Positions 44,800 to 53,979 of a stretch of 64,000 nucleotides of DNA are shown piece by piece. The DNA is taken from contig DELI01000033.1 of assembly GCA_002354335.1 (NCBI GenBank), forward strand, positions 72,571-136,570, in the 5' to 3' direction. Origin of the DNA: Sphingobacterium sp. UBA2700 (lineage in GTDB: Bacteria > Bacteroidota > Bacteroidia > Sphingobacteriales > Sphingobacteriaceae). Both the position numbers and the translations under genes were made by a program. The notes under the pieces were generated by a model, which was not told the DNA's origin, did not search any database, and worked only from the letters and a program-made list of their open reading frames with translations. How positions within the stretch are numbered: the stretch's first letter is position 1; each line of letters opens with the position of its first letter.

Positions 44800-44904
44800 A
44801 GCAATAAAATTTAGATTTACATAATGAATAAAGTTATCGAAAAATCGATAAATAACAACAATTATTCAATAAATAATGCTTGTTGATAAATTTTATTCAG
44901 CAAA

Positions 44905-45699
44905 CTAGAGTTCTTCCGCAAGAATCTTCTCTAACTCTTGTGCTGTTAGGTTCATATTTATATTACCATCTTTGGCAAAGGAGATCTCCCCTGTTTCTTC
45001 TGAGACGATGACCGCGAAGGCTTCAGAAACTTCCGTTACGCCGATTGCAGCACGATGTCGAAGTCCGAACTGTGGCGGCAGATCATCAGAATCTGAAAGC
45101 GGCAATACCGAGCTCGCCGTCATAATTCGGTTATCAACGATGATCACAGCCCCATCGTGCAAAGGGGAGTTCTTAAAGAATATACTCTCCAGAAGACGCT
45201 TCGACACGGGAGCATCGATGATCGTACCGCTGGTTTGGTAGTATTCTTCATCAAAATAACGCGAGAAGACTAGCAAAGCACCAGTTTTCGATTTTGACAT
45301 GTTCTGGCAGGCTTCGACAATAGGCTTTATGAATTCCGTATTATCTGCGTGCGTTGTCTTTTTCGTTCCAAATACCGACCAAAAGAACTTCTTACGGCGC
45401 AACGAGATGTTCTTTCCGATGTGCAGCAAGAAGCGTCGTATCTCCTGCTGGAATACAACGATCAGTGCAATGGACCCTACGGATATGAATCCTCCGAATA
45501 TTTCCGTCAGTAAGCGCATTTCCATCTGCTTCACAACAAGATAGATACCATAGAAAAGCCCCACCCCGATTAAAATATTAACGGCAATAGTTCCTTTGAT
45601 CAGGCTATACACATAGTAAATAATGATAGCTACGAGAATGATATCGATAAAGTCAAGCAGACGAAAGCCACTTAAGAGATTGAAATCCAGTCCATCCAT
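44905..45699 (-). CDS. cdaA: Diadenylate cyclase CdaA
   Basis: Makes the second messenger c-di-AMP from two ATP. The 264-residue protein has three N-terminal membrane segments (about residues 15-35, 40-57, 65-85) and a DisA_N domain with SPLHDGAVII (the DGA motif) and GLRHRAAIGVTE (the RHR motif). It controls osmolyte and cell-wall homeostasis in other bacteria. It is transcribed alone here, divergent from pdxJ. Confidence 0.94.
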   Translation of the reverse strand: MDGLDFNLLSGFRLLDFIDIILVAIIIYYVYSLIKGTIAVNILIGVGLFYGIYLVVKQMEMRLLTEIFGGFISVGSIALIVVFQQEIRRFLLHIGKNISLRRKKFFWSVFGTKKTTHADNTEFIKPIVEACQNMSKSKTGALLVFSRYFDEEYYQTSGTIIDAPVSKRLLESIFFKNSPLHDGAVIIVDNRIMTASSVLPLSDSDDLPPQFGLRHRAAIGVTEVSEAFAVIVSEETGEISFAKDGNINMNLTAQELEKILAEEL

Positions 45700-45781
45700 A
45701 TAGCATGCAATTTAAAAAATTTTATCCATTGAAGCAGGTATAATAATTCATAAATTGACCGAACATCCCTGCTTAAAAGTG

Positions 45782-45789
45782 TAAATTTG
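45782..45789 (+). promoter_or_regulatory. pdxJ -7 box
   Basis: TAAATTTG fits TAnnTTTG exactly and gives a leader of about 10-16 nt. A TTG at 45755 is slightly too far for a standard -33 element. Confidence 0.45.
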
Positions 45790-45805
45790 TAAAAAGACGA
45801 TCAGC

Positions 45806-46522
45806 ATGACTAAACTATCCGTAAATATTAACAAAATAGCGACATTACGTAATTCGAGAGGTGGCAATGTCCCGAATGTATTAGCAGCTGCACTTGCGTG
45901 CGAACGCTTCGGAGCCGAAGGAATTACCGTTCATCCTAGACCCGACGAGCGCCATATCCGTTATCAGGATGTGTATGATCTGAAGGCAAATATTCAGACC
46001 GAGTTCAATATCGAAGGGAACTGTCAGGAGCAAAAGTTTATTGACTTGGTGTTGGCCAATACGCCGACGCAAGTAACCTTAGTACCGGACGCATTAGGTC
46101 AGATTACATCAAATCATGGATGGGATACCATTAAATACAAAGATTATCTTTCGGATATGGTGAAGCTATTTAAAGACAAGGGTATTCGCGTATCTATTTT
46201 TGTCGATCCGATTGAGGATATGGTGGAGGCGGCAGCAGAAACCGGCACCGACCGTATCGAGCTATATACCGAAGCTTTTGCTGCGGAATATGGCTTTAAC
46301 AAGGAAGAGGCTATCGCACCTTATTTTAAAGCGGCACTGAAAGCGCGCGAAGTAGGACTAGGTTTGAACGCCGGTCATGATTTGGATTTAAATAACTTGC
46401 AATATTTCAATCAGCATATTCCAGAATTATTAGAAGTGAGCATCGGGCATGCATTAATTGCAGATGCGCTATACTTAGGTTTGGAGGAAACTATCAAACG
46501 CTATCTGGCAGCGTTGAAATAG
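45806..46522 (+). CDS. pdxJ: Pyridoxine 5'-phosphate synthase
   Basis: Condenses 3-amino-2-oxopropyl phosphate with 1-deoxyxylulose 5-phosphate to pyridoxine phosphate. The 238-residue TIM barrel shows [29 protein letters not shown], the EGN strand motif and [10 protein letters not shown]. This is the DXP-dependent vitamin B6 route. It is monocistronic. Confidence 0.96.
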   Translation: MTKLSVNINKIATLRNSRGGNVPNVLAAALACERFGAEGITVHPRPDERHIRYQDVYDLKANIQTEFNIEGNCQEQKFIDLVLANTPTQVTLVPDALGQITSNHGWDTIKYKDYLSDMVKLFKDKGIRVSIFVDPIEDMVEAAAETGTDRIELYTEAFAAEYGFNKEEAIAPYFKAALKAREVGLGLNAGHDLDLNNLQYFNQHIPELLEVSIGHALIADALYLGLEETIKRYLAALK

Positions 46523-46534
46523 AAATAATATCAT

Positions 46535-46576
46535 AAAAAAAGAGCGGGCTATTGATTCAATAGCCCGCTCTTTTTT
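46535..46576. terminator. Bidirectional terminator between pdxJ and lepB
   Basis: GAGCGGGCTATT pairs with AATAGCCCGCTC, flanked by A and T runs of at least six on each side. Confidence 0.92.
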
Positions 46577-46593
46577 ATAATACTTTGGTATTA

Positions 46594-48024
46594 TTATTCA
46601 ATACCTTTAAATATTCTATTCCATCTGATCTTGGACAGGAAGGTTCCATCTTTATCCCAGCTCATCCAGGTAAATAATGCTTTACCTACGATGTGATCTT
46701 CCGGCACGAAGCCCCATCCTCTAGAGTCTAATGAGTTATGTCTGTTATCACCCATCATCCAATAGTAGTTCATCTTGAAGGTATACGAATCTGCTTTGAC
46801 ATTGTTAATATAATAACCGTCGCCACGTTTTTCAAAGGTATTGCCTTCGTAAATCTGAATCGCTCTTTCGTATAACGGCACAGTCAGGCTATCTAATTTA
46901 ACGGTCCATCCCTTTGCAGGAACATGGATAGGTCCGAAGTTGTCATAATTCCAAACTACACCGCCTTTATAATGCGGGAATGCAGAAGCACCAGGGCTTG
47001 CATCTTGCGGCTCGAAGATTTGCTCTCGAAAGCTTTTAACACTTTCCCAAGACTTCACTTGATCAGCTTCTTCTTTCGTCATGTGGAGTACATAAAATCC
47101 AATTCCGGGCTCTGTGTTCACTTGATCTACTTCGATACGCATATCTAAAAGACGCTGCATATTTAAGCCATTTGGTTCAGTTTCTACGATATAGTTTGTT
47201 TGGAAGTCCGGATCCGTAAATGCAGGTTCGCCATTGACGAAAAGTCTAGCACGCTCCATTGATACAACATCGCCCGGTAATCCCACACAGCGTTTGATGT
47301 AATTCTCGCGCTTGTCGATCGGTCTTTCAATCTCCTCTGGAAAGTTGAATACCACCACGTCATAGCGTTTGATATCCTGGAATCCTGGGAGTCGCTTATA
47401 CGGCACCTTAATGAGTTCTGAATAGGCTTTACCGCCAGTAATCGGCATGGTATGGTGTGCAAATGGAAATGCCAATGGCGTCATCGGAACACGAGGTCCA
47501 TAGTTTAATTTACTTACGAACAGGAAATCCCCAACGAGTAAACTACGCTCCATGGAGCCAGTCGGAATCATATAGGCCTCAATTAAAAAGCCGCGAATCA
47601 AGGAAGCTGCTACAGTAGCGAATATGATGGCATCAGCCCACTCACGCGCAGTAGATTTCTTATAGGGATATTTTTGCTTGAACTCGTCGGTAGTAGAAAG
47701 CCCTAAGTACTTGACATTAGGATCCTTTCCCCACATCGGCAATACGATAAACGGAACTAACACCGCTGCGGCATTTTCCCAAAAGCGACGCTTTCCAAAT
47801 GCCTTGATGAAGTTCAAGTATAGATCGTAAAAGATGAAAATATTGACAATAGGCACAAACAGCCAAATGATCCACCATGTTGGACGACCAACTAGCTGCG
47901 CCATCACATATTGTCCGTAAATAGGAACTACAGCTTCCCAACCCTGCTTTCCAGCTTTTCTATATAACAACCATAGCCCATAAAGTGCGCCGATTGTTGC
48001 TATGGCAAAAATGATATACCACAT
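46594..48024 (-). CDS. lepB: Signal peptidase I
   Basis: Cleaves signal peptides from exported proteins at the inner-membrane surface. The 476-residue protein is longer than usual: an extra N-terminal membrane region (about residues 1-100, with several hydrophobic segments) precedes the anchor. Catalytic serine lies in [14 protein letters not shown], lysine in [11 protein letters not shown], and the C-terminal [17 protein letters not shown] box is present. A large insertion lies between the lysine box and the C-terminal box. It follows dapB by 6 bp as the last gene of the parA-parB-DUF5683-dapB-lepB cluster. Confidence 0.95.
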   Translation of the reverse strand: MWYIIFAIATIGALYGLWLLYRKAGKQGWEAVVPIYGQYVMAQLVGRPTWWIIWLFVPIVNIFIFYDLYLNFIKAFGKRRFWENAAAVLVPFIVLPMWGKDPNVKYLGLSTTDEFKQKYPYKKSTAREWADAIIFATVAASLIRGFLIEAYMIPTGSMERSLLVGDFLFVSKLNYGPRVPMTPLAFPFAHHTMPITGGKAYSELIKVPYKRLPGFQDIKRYDVVVFNFPEEIERPIDKRENYIKRCVGLPGDVVSMERARLFVNGEPAFTDPDFQTNYIVETEPNGLNMQRLLDMRIEVDQVNTEPGIGFYVLHMTKEEADQVKSWESVKSFREQIFEPQDASPGASAFPHYKGGVVWNYDNFGPIHVPAKGWTVKLDSLTVPLYERAIQIYEGNTFEKRGDGYYINNVKADSYTFKMNYYWMMGDNRHNSLDSRGWGFVPEDHIVGKALFTWMSWDKDGTFLSKIRWNRIFKGIE

Positions 48025-48030
48025 ATATTT

Positions 48031-48774
48031 CTAATTATTAAAATCAAACATTTCAGTTACCTGAAAGAACCCCTTCTTACCTAAAAGCCATTCGGCTGCA
48101 ATAACCGCGCCCAATGCAAAGCCTTCGCGGCTGTGTGCTGTATGCTTAAATTCTATCTGATCAACCTCTGAGCTGTACAATACCGTATGTGTACCAGGAA
48201 CTTCCTCGATGCGTAAGCTCTCAATTAATAGTTCATCAGGTTTCGGAATAACCTCTTCTCCTGATCCTTCTACAGAATTTACCCAAGTCTTCTTCGCGTC
48301 ATTATTATCTAGAATTCCCTCTGCAATCGTAATCGCAGTACCACTTGGAGCGTCCAATTTATGGATATGATGAATCTCCTCGACCTGTACGTCATATTGT
48401 TTATAGGGATTTATCGCTTTCGCAAGCATCTTGTTGATATGAAAGAATATATTGACACCTATACTAAAGTTGGAGCCATACAATAAAGCCTGATCTGCTT
48501 CAATACAAGTTTCACGAACTTCGTCTAAATGGTCATACCAACCGGTAGTTCCCACCACCAAGGGTAAGTTTGCCTCAAAACAAAGACTGATATTTTCTAA
48601 TGCTGCATGCGGAGTGCTGAAATCGATTGCTAGATCTGCATCCTGCAAGTCTTCGATTTCTATGCTATCCCTATTGCTTTCATCGACGATAAGAACAACT
48701 TCATGACCGCGTTTCATAGCAAAGCGCTCAATCAACTGTCCCATTTTGCCGTATCCCAATAAAACAATTTTCAT
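48031..48774 (-). CDS. dapB: 4-hydroxy-tetrahydrodipicolinate reductase
   Basis: NAD(P)H-dependent step of diaminopimelate/lysine synthesis. The 247-residue protein has the Rossmann start KIVLLGYGKMGQ and the substrate motif EIHHIHKLDAPSGTA. The gene lies between the DUF5683 gene and lepB with short gaps (22 and 6 bp). Confidence 0.95.
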   Translation of the reverse strand: MKIVLLGYGKMGQLIERFAMKRGHEVVLIVDESNRDSIEIEDLQDADLAIDFSTPHAALENISLCFEANLPLVVGTTGWYDHLDEVRETCIEADQALLYGSNFSIGVNIFFHINKMLAKAINPYKQYDVQVEEIHHIHKLDAPSGTAITIAEGILDNNDAKKTWVNSVEGSGEEVIPKPDELLIESLRIEEVPGTHTVLYSSEVDQIEFKHTAHSREGFALGAVIAAEWLLGKKGFFQVTEMFDFNN

Positions 48775-48796
48775 ATGTGGTTAATTGGTTAATTTA

Positions 48797-49564
48797 TTAT
48801 TTGATGGTAAATGTCATTTTCATTCCCGGTGTCAGCAAGCTTCTACCGTTAATTGGCCCCATACCCATGCCAGGCATAGAAGCGTAAGTTGGCAAGAACG
48901 TGGGAGATATTTTTAGACTCAAGTCGTTGCTTACATTCCACCGATTCTTCAACATCGAATCCACGTAGGCTTCAACAATATTGAGCCCATACCATCCAAC
49001 TGTTACCAAGATGGTCAAATCACGATTTCTGCGCGTGTAATCTTTCTGCTTGATTAACCCTGCTTCATCCCATTGACCAAGCGCAGAGTCCGTACCTGTT
49101 CCGAACTCCTGTCTGTATCTCAACTCTGCAAGGAACTCCTTATAGTACCATTGCCAATAATCGAATACGACATAAGAGGTTACAAAGCCCCCATAGATTA
49201 TTGGGACTTTAATCCACCACAATCCTTTATTGGTATATTGGCCCCACCCAGGTAGGATCAATGAACGCTTCCACGCAACGCGGGATAAGTGCTCAATCTC
49301 TAACCTAGCAGAGTCTTTCTTGATATTCTTATAGTAATATTTTGCTCTTTCCTTCTCTGCTTTTTCCCGAGCTTTCCGTTCCGCACGTGTCTCTTTTTTA
49401 GTGGAATCTTGTGCTTCCTTAAGTTTTGTGGAATCCTGGATGGCTTTCATATCCACCGAATCCTGGAGTTTCACCGTTTTCTTAGTCTCCGGAATGCTGT
49501 CCTTAACTTGCGCGATGCTGAGCGAAAAGGAAAATAGAAAAGCAAGTAGCAATGTAAATCTCAT
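48797..49564 (-). CDS. DUF5683 domain protein
   Basis: A 255-residue exported protein: signal peptide ending SLSIAQ, a highly charged helical stretch (TKKETRAERKAREKAEKER), then the DUF5683 core with SLILPGWGQYTNKGLWW, which may form membrane helices. Function is unknown, but the family sits between parB and dapB in many Bacteroidota. The ATG overlaps the parB stop by one base (TAATG); an upstream TTG at 49570 is less likely. Confidence 0.88.
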   Translation of the reverse strand: MRFTLLLAFLFSFSLSIAQVKDSIPETKKTVKLQDSVDMKAIQDSTKLKEAQDSTKKETRAERKAREKAEKERAKYYYKNIKKDSARLEIEHLSRVAWKRSLILPGWGQYTNKGLWWIKVPIIYGGFVTSYVVFDYWQWYYKEFLAELRYRQEFGTGTDSALGQWDEAGLIKQKDYTRRNRDLTILVTVGWYGLNIVEAYVDSMLKNRWNVSNDLSLKISPTFLPTYASMPGMGMGPINGRSLLTPGMKMTFTIK

Positions 49565-50487
49565 TACCAATCTAGTAGTTCTAAAATTCGGCTTAAATCA
49601 TCTTCAGAAGAGAAAGGGATAACAATGGATCCTTTTCCTTTAGTAGCTTTTAGATCTAGTTTAACACGAGTAGCGAATTTAGAAGCTAAATCATCTTCAA
49701 TTTTTTGGTATTGAAAGTCTAGTTGATCTGTCTTCTTCGGTTTGCGACGTCTTTTCTCATCAGCTTGCTGAATTTCACGAACTAATTGTTCTGTTTTACG
49801 AACTGAGAGTCCTTTTTCCAATATCTCTTGGAAGACAAACAATTGTTTGTCAACTTCCCCGACATTGATTAAAGCGCGCGCATGTCCCATGGATAAATCG
49901 CCATCACGAATAGAAGCTTGAATTACGGGAGGTAATTTTAATAAACGAAGGTAGTTGGTTACTGTAGATCTGTTCTTAGAAACGCGATCTCCGAGTTCTT
50001 CCTGTTTCAAACTACACTCTTCAATCATCCGTTGGAAACTCAATGCAATTTCGATCGCATTTAAATTTTCACGTTGAATATTCTCAATCAACGCCATTTC
50101 CAACATCTGTTGGTCATTGGCTGTACGGACATATGCAGGAATCTCTGTGATACCCGCCATTTTCGATGCTCTTAATCGACGCTCACCGGAAATAAGTTGG
50201 TATTCGTTTTTACCTACCTGGCGAACCGTGATCGGCTGAATTAAGCCTTGAACTTCGATCGACTCTGAAAGTTCGCGCAATGCTTGCTCATCAAAATCAG
50301 TCCGTGGTTGAAAAGGATTTATAGCAATTTGGGCAATTTGAATAAAATTGATGCTGCCCGCAGGAGGGTTTGGTGTTTTAGGAGCAGGTGTATTATTGCC
50401 TGAAGTATTGCTAACTCCAATATTTTCTTGCTGTAATAAAGCACCTAATCCCTTACCCAAGCCCGTTTTACGCTGTTGTGCTGCCAT
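49564..50487 (-). CDS. parB: Chromosome partitioning protein ParB
   Basis: Binds parS sites and spreads on DNA for chromosome segregation. The 307-residue protein has the N-terminal GLGKGLGALL ParA-stimulating motif, the CTPase-type boxes NPFQPRTDF and ISGERRLRAS, the central HTH with SKNRSTVTNYLRLLKLP, and a C-terminal dimer domain. It follows parA by 1 bp. I see no perfect parS site in the window. Confidence 0.95.
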   Translation of the reverse strand: MAAQQRKTGLGKGLGALLQQENIGVSNTSGNNTPAPKTPNPPAGSINFIQIAQIAINPFQPRTDFDEQALRELSESIEVQGLIQPITVRQVGKNEYQLISGERRLRASKMAGITEIPAYVRTANDQQMLEMALIENIQRENLNAIEIALSFQRMIEECSLKQEELGDRVSKNRSTVTNYLRLLKLPPVIQASIRDGDLSMGHARALINVGEVDKQLFVFQEILEKGLSVRKTEQLVREIQQADEKRRRKPKKTDQLDFQYQKIEDDLASKFATRVKLDLKATKGKGSIVIPFSSEDDLSRILELLDW

Positions 50488-50488
50488 A

Positions 50489-51286
50489 CTATACTGTTAC
50501 TGTTTGCGTATTTTCTTTTAACAATCCGTTCTTCTCTAATATCTCACGCGCTAAATTCAGGTAGTTGATAGCTCCTTTACATGAAGCATCGTGCATAATC
50601 ACTGATATACCGAAGCTTGGTGCTTCGCTAAGACGCGTATTACGTTGGATAATGGTATCAAATACCAAGTCATGGAAATGCGTTCTTACTTCTTCTACAA
50701 CTTGATTTGACAATCTTAAGCGAACGTCATACATCGTCAATAAGATACCTTCGATTTCTAACGCTGTATTCAATCTATTTTGTACAATTTTGATCGTATT
50801 TAATAATTTACCCAATCCCTCTAACGCGAAATATTCACATTGAACAGGGATGATTACTGAATTTGACGCTGTTAATGCATTGATGGTGATAAGTCCCAAG
50901 GATGGTGAACAATCGATGATGATGAAGTCATAATCGTCTTTCACTTCATCCAAAATACGCTTCATTTTAAATTCACGCTCCTCTAAATTGATCATTTCAA
51001 TCTCGGCACCTACCAAGTCTATATGAGCTGGTAATAAATCTAAATTTGGAGTATCTGTATGTTGAATAGCCTCTCTAGGGTCTAAATCGTTAACCAAACA
51101 TTCGTAAATACTAGCTTTAATTGCACGAGGATCGAAACCAATACCAGAAGTAGAATTCGCTTGTGGATCTGCATCAACTAAAAGTGTTTTATATTCTAAA
51201 ACGGATAAGCTCGCTGCAAGATTGATTGAGGTAGTGGTTTTCCCAACTCCTCCTTTTTGATTGGCTATGGCAATAATTTTTCCCAT
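50489..51286 (-). CDS. parA: Chromosome partitioning ATPase ParA/Soj
   Basis: Deviant Walker A ATPase that moves ParB-bound origins. The 265-residue protein begins MGKIIAIANQ followed by KGGVGKTTTSINLA, with VDADPQAN and IIDCSPSLG as later motifs. It has no N-terminal HTH, so it is the chromosomal type. It heads the parA-parB-DUF5683-dapB-lepB cluster. Confidence 0.96.
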   Translation of the reverse strand: MGKIIAIANQKGGVGKTTTSINLAASLSVLEYKTLLVDADPQANSTSGIGFDPRAIKASIYECLVNDLDPREAIQHTDTPNLDLLPAHIDLVGAEIEMINLEEREFKMKRILDEVKDDYDFIIIDCSPSLGLITINALTASNSVIIPVQCEYFALEGLGKLLNTIKIVQNRLNTALEIEGILLTMYDVRLRLSNQVVEEVRTHFHDLVFDTIIQRNTRLSEAPSFGISVIMHDASCKGAINYLNLAREILEKNGLLKENTQTVTV

Positions 51287-51503
51287 GATGATTCCTCAGA
51301 TTTTGAAACTTCGTCTACTGTGCCTATATAAGTTTCAATCTGCAAATTAACATACCTTTGTGATATAAGACACTTAAATGATGTTAAATTTCTTAATTTT
51401 GAAGCTATTCTAAAGCACAGTATACTCAGGATGCTAAGATACAAAAAATTGAATTAGGTATCGACAACCATCTAACATGCTTTTTATAAGTAACATATAA
51501 ACA

Positions 51504-52025
51504 ATGAATTTAATTATCTCAGGCACAAACCGCAAACGTTCTAACTCCTTAAGAGTCGCAAAATTCTATCAACAAGAGCTTATGAGACGCGGTGAGCAGT
51601 TCGAAATTTTGTCCTTAGAGGACTTGCCTGACAACCTTTCTGTAACAGATCTTTATGGCCAGCGTAGCGATGAATTCGCATCGATTCAAGAGAAAGTGTC
51701 GACGGCACGAAAATTCATTTTTATTATCCCTGAATATAACGGCAGCTATCCGGGAATACTGAAACTATTCGTTGATGCCTGTTCCTTTCCAAGTTCTTTC
51801 TACCACAAGAAAGCAGTACTGGTCGGACTCTCTACCGGCAAATACGGAAACATTCGCGGCGTCGACCATTTTACCGGCGTCTGCAATTATTTAAGAATGC
51901 ATGTGCTTCCTTTAAAAATTCATATTCCATTAGTACAAAACGAATTAAACGAAGAGGGTAACATCAATGATCCCCTTACGTTAAAGTTCATCGACGAACA
52001 GATGGACGAAATAGCAAAATTCTAA
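51504..52025 (+). CDS. NADPH-dependent FMN reductase family protein
   Basis: A 173-residue flavodoxin-fold protein. It has the phosphate-binding GTNRKRSNSLRVA loop near the start and IPEYNGSYPGILKLFVDA, which cradles FMN. Such enzymes reduce FMN, quinones or azo/chromate compounds. It is not obviously linked to the neighbouring genes; the DUF1080 gene follows after about 75 bp. Confidence 0.88.
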   Translation: MNLIISGTNRKRSNSLRVAKFYQQELMRRGEQFEILSLEDLPDNLSVTDLYGQRSDEFASIQEKVSTARKFIFIIPEYNGSYPGILKLFVDACSFPSSFYHKKAVLVGLSTGKYGNIRGVDHFTGVCNYLRMHVLPLKIHIPLVQNELNEEGNINDPLTLKFIDEQMDEIAKF

Positions 52026-52099
52026 ATCTATTCGATTACGTTTTTCTATTGTTGATGTAATTGCCTATTTTAGAATTCGCAGTCACATCAACAATTCCT

Positions 52100-52780
52100 A
52101 TGTACAAACTATTAAGCATACCCGCGCTTCTATTGATTATTTCCGCTTGCTCAACTCACAATACCGATGAGCGCATTTTTAACGGCAAAAATCTCGATGG
52201 CTTCCATATTTATAATCAAACAAAAACAAACTCCAAATGGAAGGTCAGCGATGGAACATTACTTTGCGACCCTAAATCCGACGGAATCTTCGGAGACCTC
52301 GTGACTGACCAGGAATTTGAAGACTTCGAACTCAGCTTTGAATGGTGGGTAAAAAAGAGCGGAAACAGCGGGGTCTTCATCAATGTAAAGGAAGATACCG
52401 CATTTGCTGCCACATTTGCGACAGGACTGGAGATGCAACTTCTTGATAACGCCAATGCTGAACATCGACATCAAATCGACTCCACACACTGGGCAGGATG
52501 TTTGTACAGCGTTGCATGCAATGCTCAAAACTCCAAACCGAAACCTTATGGCCAATGGAATACAGCAAAGATCATTCAGAACAAAGGCATAGTGAGCTTC
52601 TGGCTTAATGAAAAACTTACTTTTCAGGATGATATCAATAGCACCTCCTTTATAGAAAAGGTTGCAAAAAGCAACATGAAAAATTATCCAGCATTTAACA
52701 CCTTCAAAAGCGGGAAAATTGCGTTTCAGAATCATACCGACTCTGTAGGCTTCAGAAATATCCGAATGAAGCGGCTTTAA
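52100..52780 (+). CDS. DUF1080 (3-keto-disaccharide hydrolase-type) lipoprotein
   Basis: A 226-residue lipoprotein (LLLIISACSTH lipobox) with a concanavalin-like DUF1080 domain: RIFNGKNLDGF, then FELSFEWWVKKSGNSGVFINV and a C-terminal GKIAFQNHTD...FRNIRMK. Some family members hydrolyse 3-keto-glycosides. The frame opens at TTG 52061, but MYKLLSIPALL gives the signal. No 3-keto oxidase gene is adjacent. Confidence 0.88.
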   Translation: MYKLLSIPALLLIISACSTHNTDERIFNGKNLDGFHIYNQTKTNSKWKVSDGTLLCDPKSDGIFGDLVTDQEFEDFELSFEWWVKKSGNSGVFINVKEDTAFAATFATGLEMQLLDNANAEHRHQIDSTHWAGCLYSVACNAQNSKPKPYGQWNTAKIIQNKGIVSFWLNEKLTFQDDINSTSFIEKVAKSNMKNYPAFNTFKSGKIAFQNHTDSVGFRNIRMKRL

Positions 52781-53012
52781 ACCATTATCTGACCTCTCCA
52801 CTTCATGGAGTATTGTAGACAAATTTTAAAAGCACATACTACAAGCACATTCGTAACGTTCTACAGTTAGGTTAAGAAATTACGGCATGTTTAGTAGATT
52901 ATAATCGAAATGTCATAAATAGAATCCTTGTCATATTTATTTATAACGATTCTAAATAAGCTGTATATTTATATCCACGAAGGACGAAAACTTCATTTTC
53001 ATACAAAGTCCT

Positions 53013-53045
53013 GTTTACCCGCATAAGATAGGTATGCGGGTAAAC
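53013..53045 (+). promoter_or_regulatory. Hairpin enclosing the start codon of the 53034 gene
   Basis: A perfect 12 bp inverted repeat, GTTTACCCGCAT (53013-53024) and ATGCGGGTAAAC (53034-53045), with a 9 nt loop AAGATAGGT. The ATG start codon is the first triplet of the 3' arm, and a purine-rich AGG lies in the loop. It could block initiation in the mRNA, or be a DNA-level operator. Confidence 0.6.
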
Positions 53046-53414
53046 CAGGCACAAGTAGAATCCTGTAGATATAAATTCGAAAACTCTATGGCCTGCAACA
53101 GACCAACTATACTTGCCCGAAACGAACTAGGATTTATTAGCATGCCTGATGGCTCCAATTTAATCCACCTCTGCTTTAATAATCTTCACATAAACTTCTC
53201 CGCCGATGAATTTATTGCATTCCGAAGGATTGTAAAAGATTTGCTTCAGGAAGATTGTCGAATTCCATTCCCCGACGGAACCATGCGGGTACTGTTGAAC
53301 ACACCCTACGAGGGGTTAAATTTCTCGTTTAACCACGTAGAGCTGAACCAACTCGCCAGCACGCTGGATGAAGCATACTACATGCGGATGATTTACTCCT
53401 ACATGAACGATTAA
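53034..53414 (+). CDS. Small protein of unknown function
   Basis: A 126-residue soluble protein with no signal peptide. The middle reads as an alternating hydrophobic pattern (LIHLCFNNLHINFSADEFIAFRR) and the C-terminus is helical. It resembles small Bacteroidota conserved proteins of the DUF6686 type, but I am not sure. The chosen ATG lies inside a strong hairpin; a second in-frame ATG at 53088 (MACNRPTIL) would give 108 residues and leave the hairpin in the leader. A bidirectional terminator follows. Confidence 0.6.
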   Translation: MRVNQAQVESCRYKFENSMACNRPTILARNELGFISMPDGSNLIHLCFNNLHINFSADEFIAFRRIVKDLLQEDCRIPFPDGTMRVLLNTPYEGLNFSFNHVELNQLASTLDEAYYMRMIYSYMND

Positions 53415-53430
53415 TACCAAATTTCCACAT

Positions 53431-53465
53431 ACAAAAAAAGCATCAATTTCTTGATGCTTTTTTGT
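53431..53465. terminator. Bidirectional terminator between the 53034 gene and the tRNA-Val pair
   Basis: CAAAAAAAGCATCAA and TTGATGCTTTTTTG form the stem with a 4 nt loop; it has A and T runs on both sides. Confidence 0.85.
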
Positions 53466-53539
53466 GGAGGCTACTGGATTCGAACCAGTGACCCTCTGCT
53501 TGTAAGGCAGATGCTCTGAACCAGCTGAGCTAAGCCTCC
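53465..53539 (-). tRNA. tRNA-Val (TAC), copy 2 of the pair
   Basis: 75 nt cloverleaf with acceptor arms GGAGGCT/AGCCTCC, D-arm GCTCAGCTGGTTCAGAGC, anticodon loop CTTACAA (TAC) and T-arm GGTTCGAATCC. CCA is not encoded. Confidence 0.95.
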
Positions 53540-53551
53540 TTTTATTTTTGG

Positions 53552-53626
53552 TGGAGAATACTGGATTCGAACCAGTGACCCTCTGCTTGTAAGGCAGATG
53601 CTCTGAACCAGCTGAGCTAATTCTCC
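53552..53626 (-). tRNA. tRNA-Val (TAC), copy 1 of the pair
   Basis: Same core as the other copy with different acceptor arms (GGAGAAT/ATTCTCC), so the two are not identical duplicates. It is the first transcribed of the pair; 12 bp separate them. CCA is not encoded. Confidence 0.95.
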
Positions 53627-53979
53627 TTTTCCGTCTTGCGGTGTGCAAATATAGGTCTAAAAATTGATTTGCAAAATTATTTGAGAAGATTTTTATTAAA
53701 AAAACAGCAATTTATTCAAACCCAAATAGATAAAATTACATGATTCTGCATCTAAGAACTCGACGAGAGGCCATCTCCACAAAATTGAGCCCTATACAGC
53801 ACCCCTTATATCGATGATAAACTAGATCTTCACAAATTCCACTTACGTTACACTCATCTATAACCAGCAAAATTGGCTAAGAAAAAAATAGCTTGAATCT
53901 GCCACTAATATTTAATGTACATGCGATAGCATTCCGAAGGGCTATCATGCATTCGAACAAAGAACAAGAAACTAATTAT
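53627..53979. other. Non-coding stretch between tRNA-Val and the porin gene
   Basis: 353 bp. It contains the tRNA promoter at its left end; I see nothing else beyond AT-rich sequence. A short plus-strand ORF beginning at 53893 runs into the porin gene and is rejected. Confidence 0.5.
53640..53675 (-). promoter_or_regulatory. Promoter of the tRNA-Val pair
   Basis: On the minus strand TTTG (53672-53675), an 18 bp spacer and TATATTTG (53646-53653), followed by CACACC. It shares the 15-mer CTATATTTGCACACC with the tRNA-Asp cluster promoter. Confidence 0.7.

Noticed and set aside
53316..53648. Minus-strand ORF across the tRNA-Val pair
   Set aside because: The translated product repeats the tRNA sequence in frame (AGSEHLPYKQRVTGSNPV), a well-known artefact.
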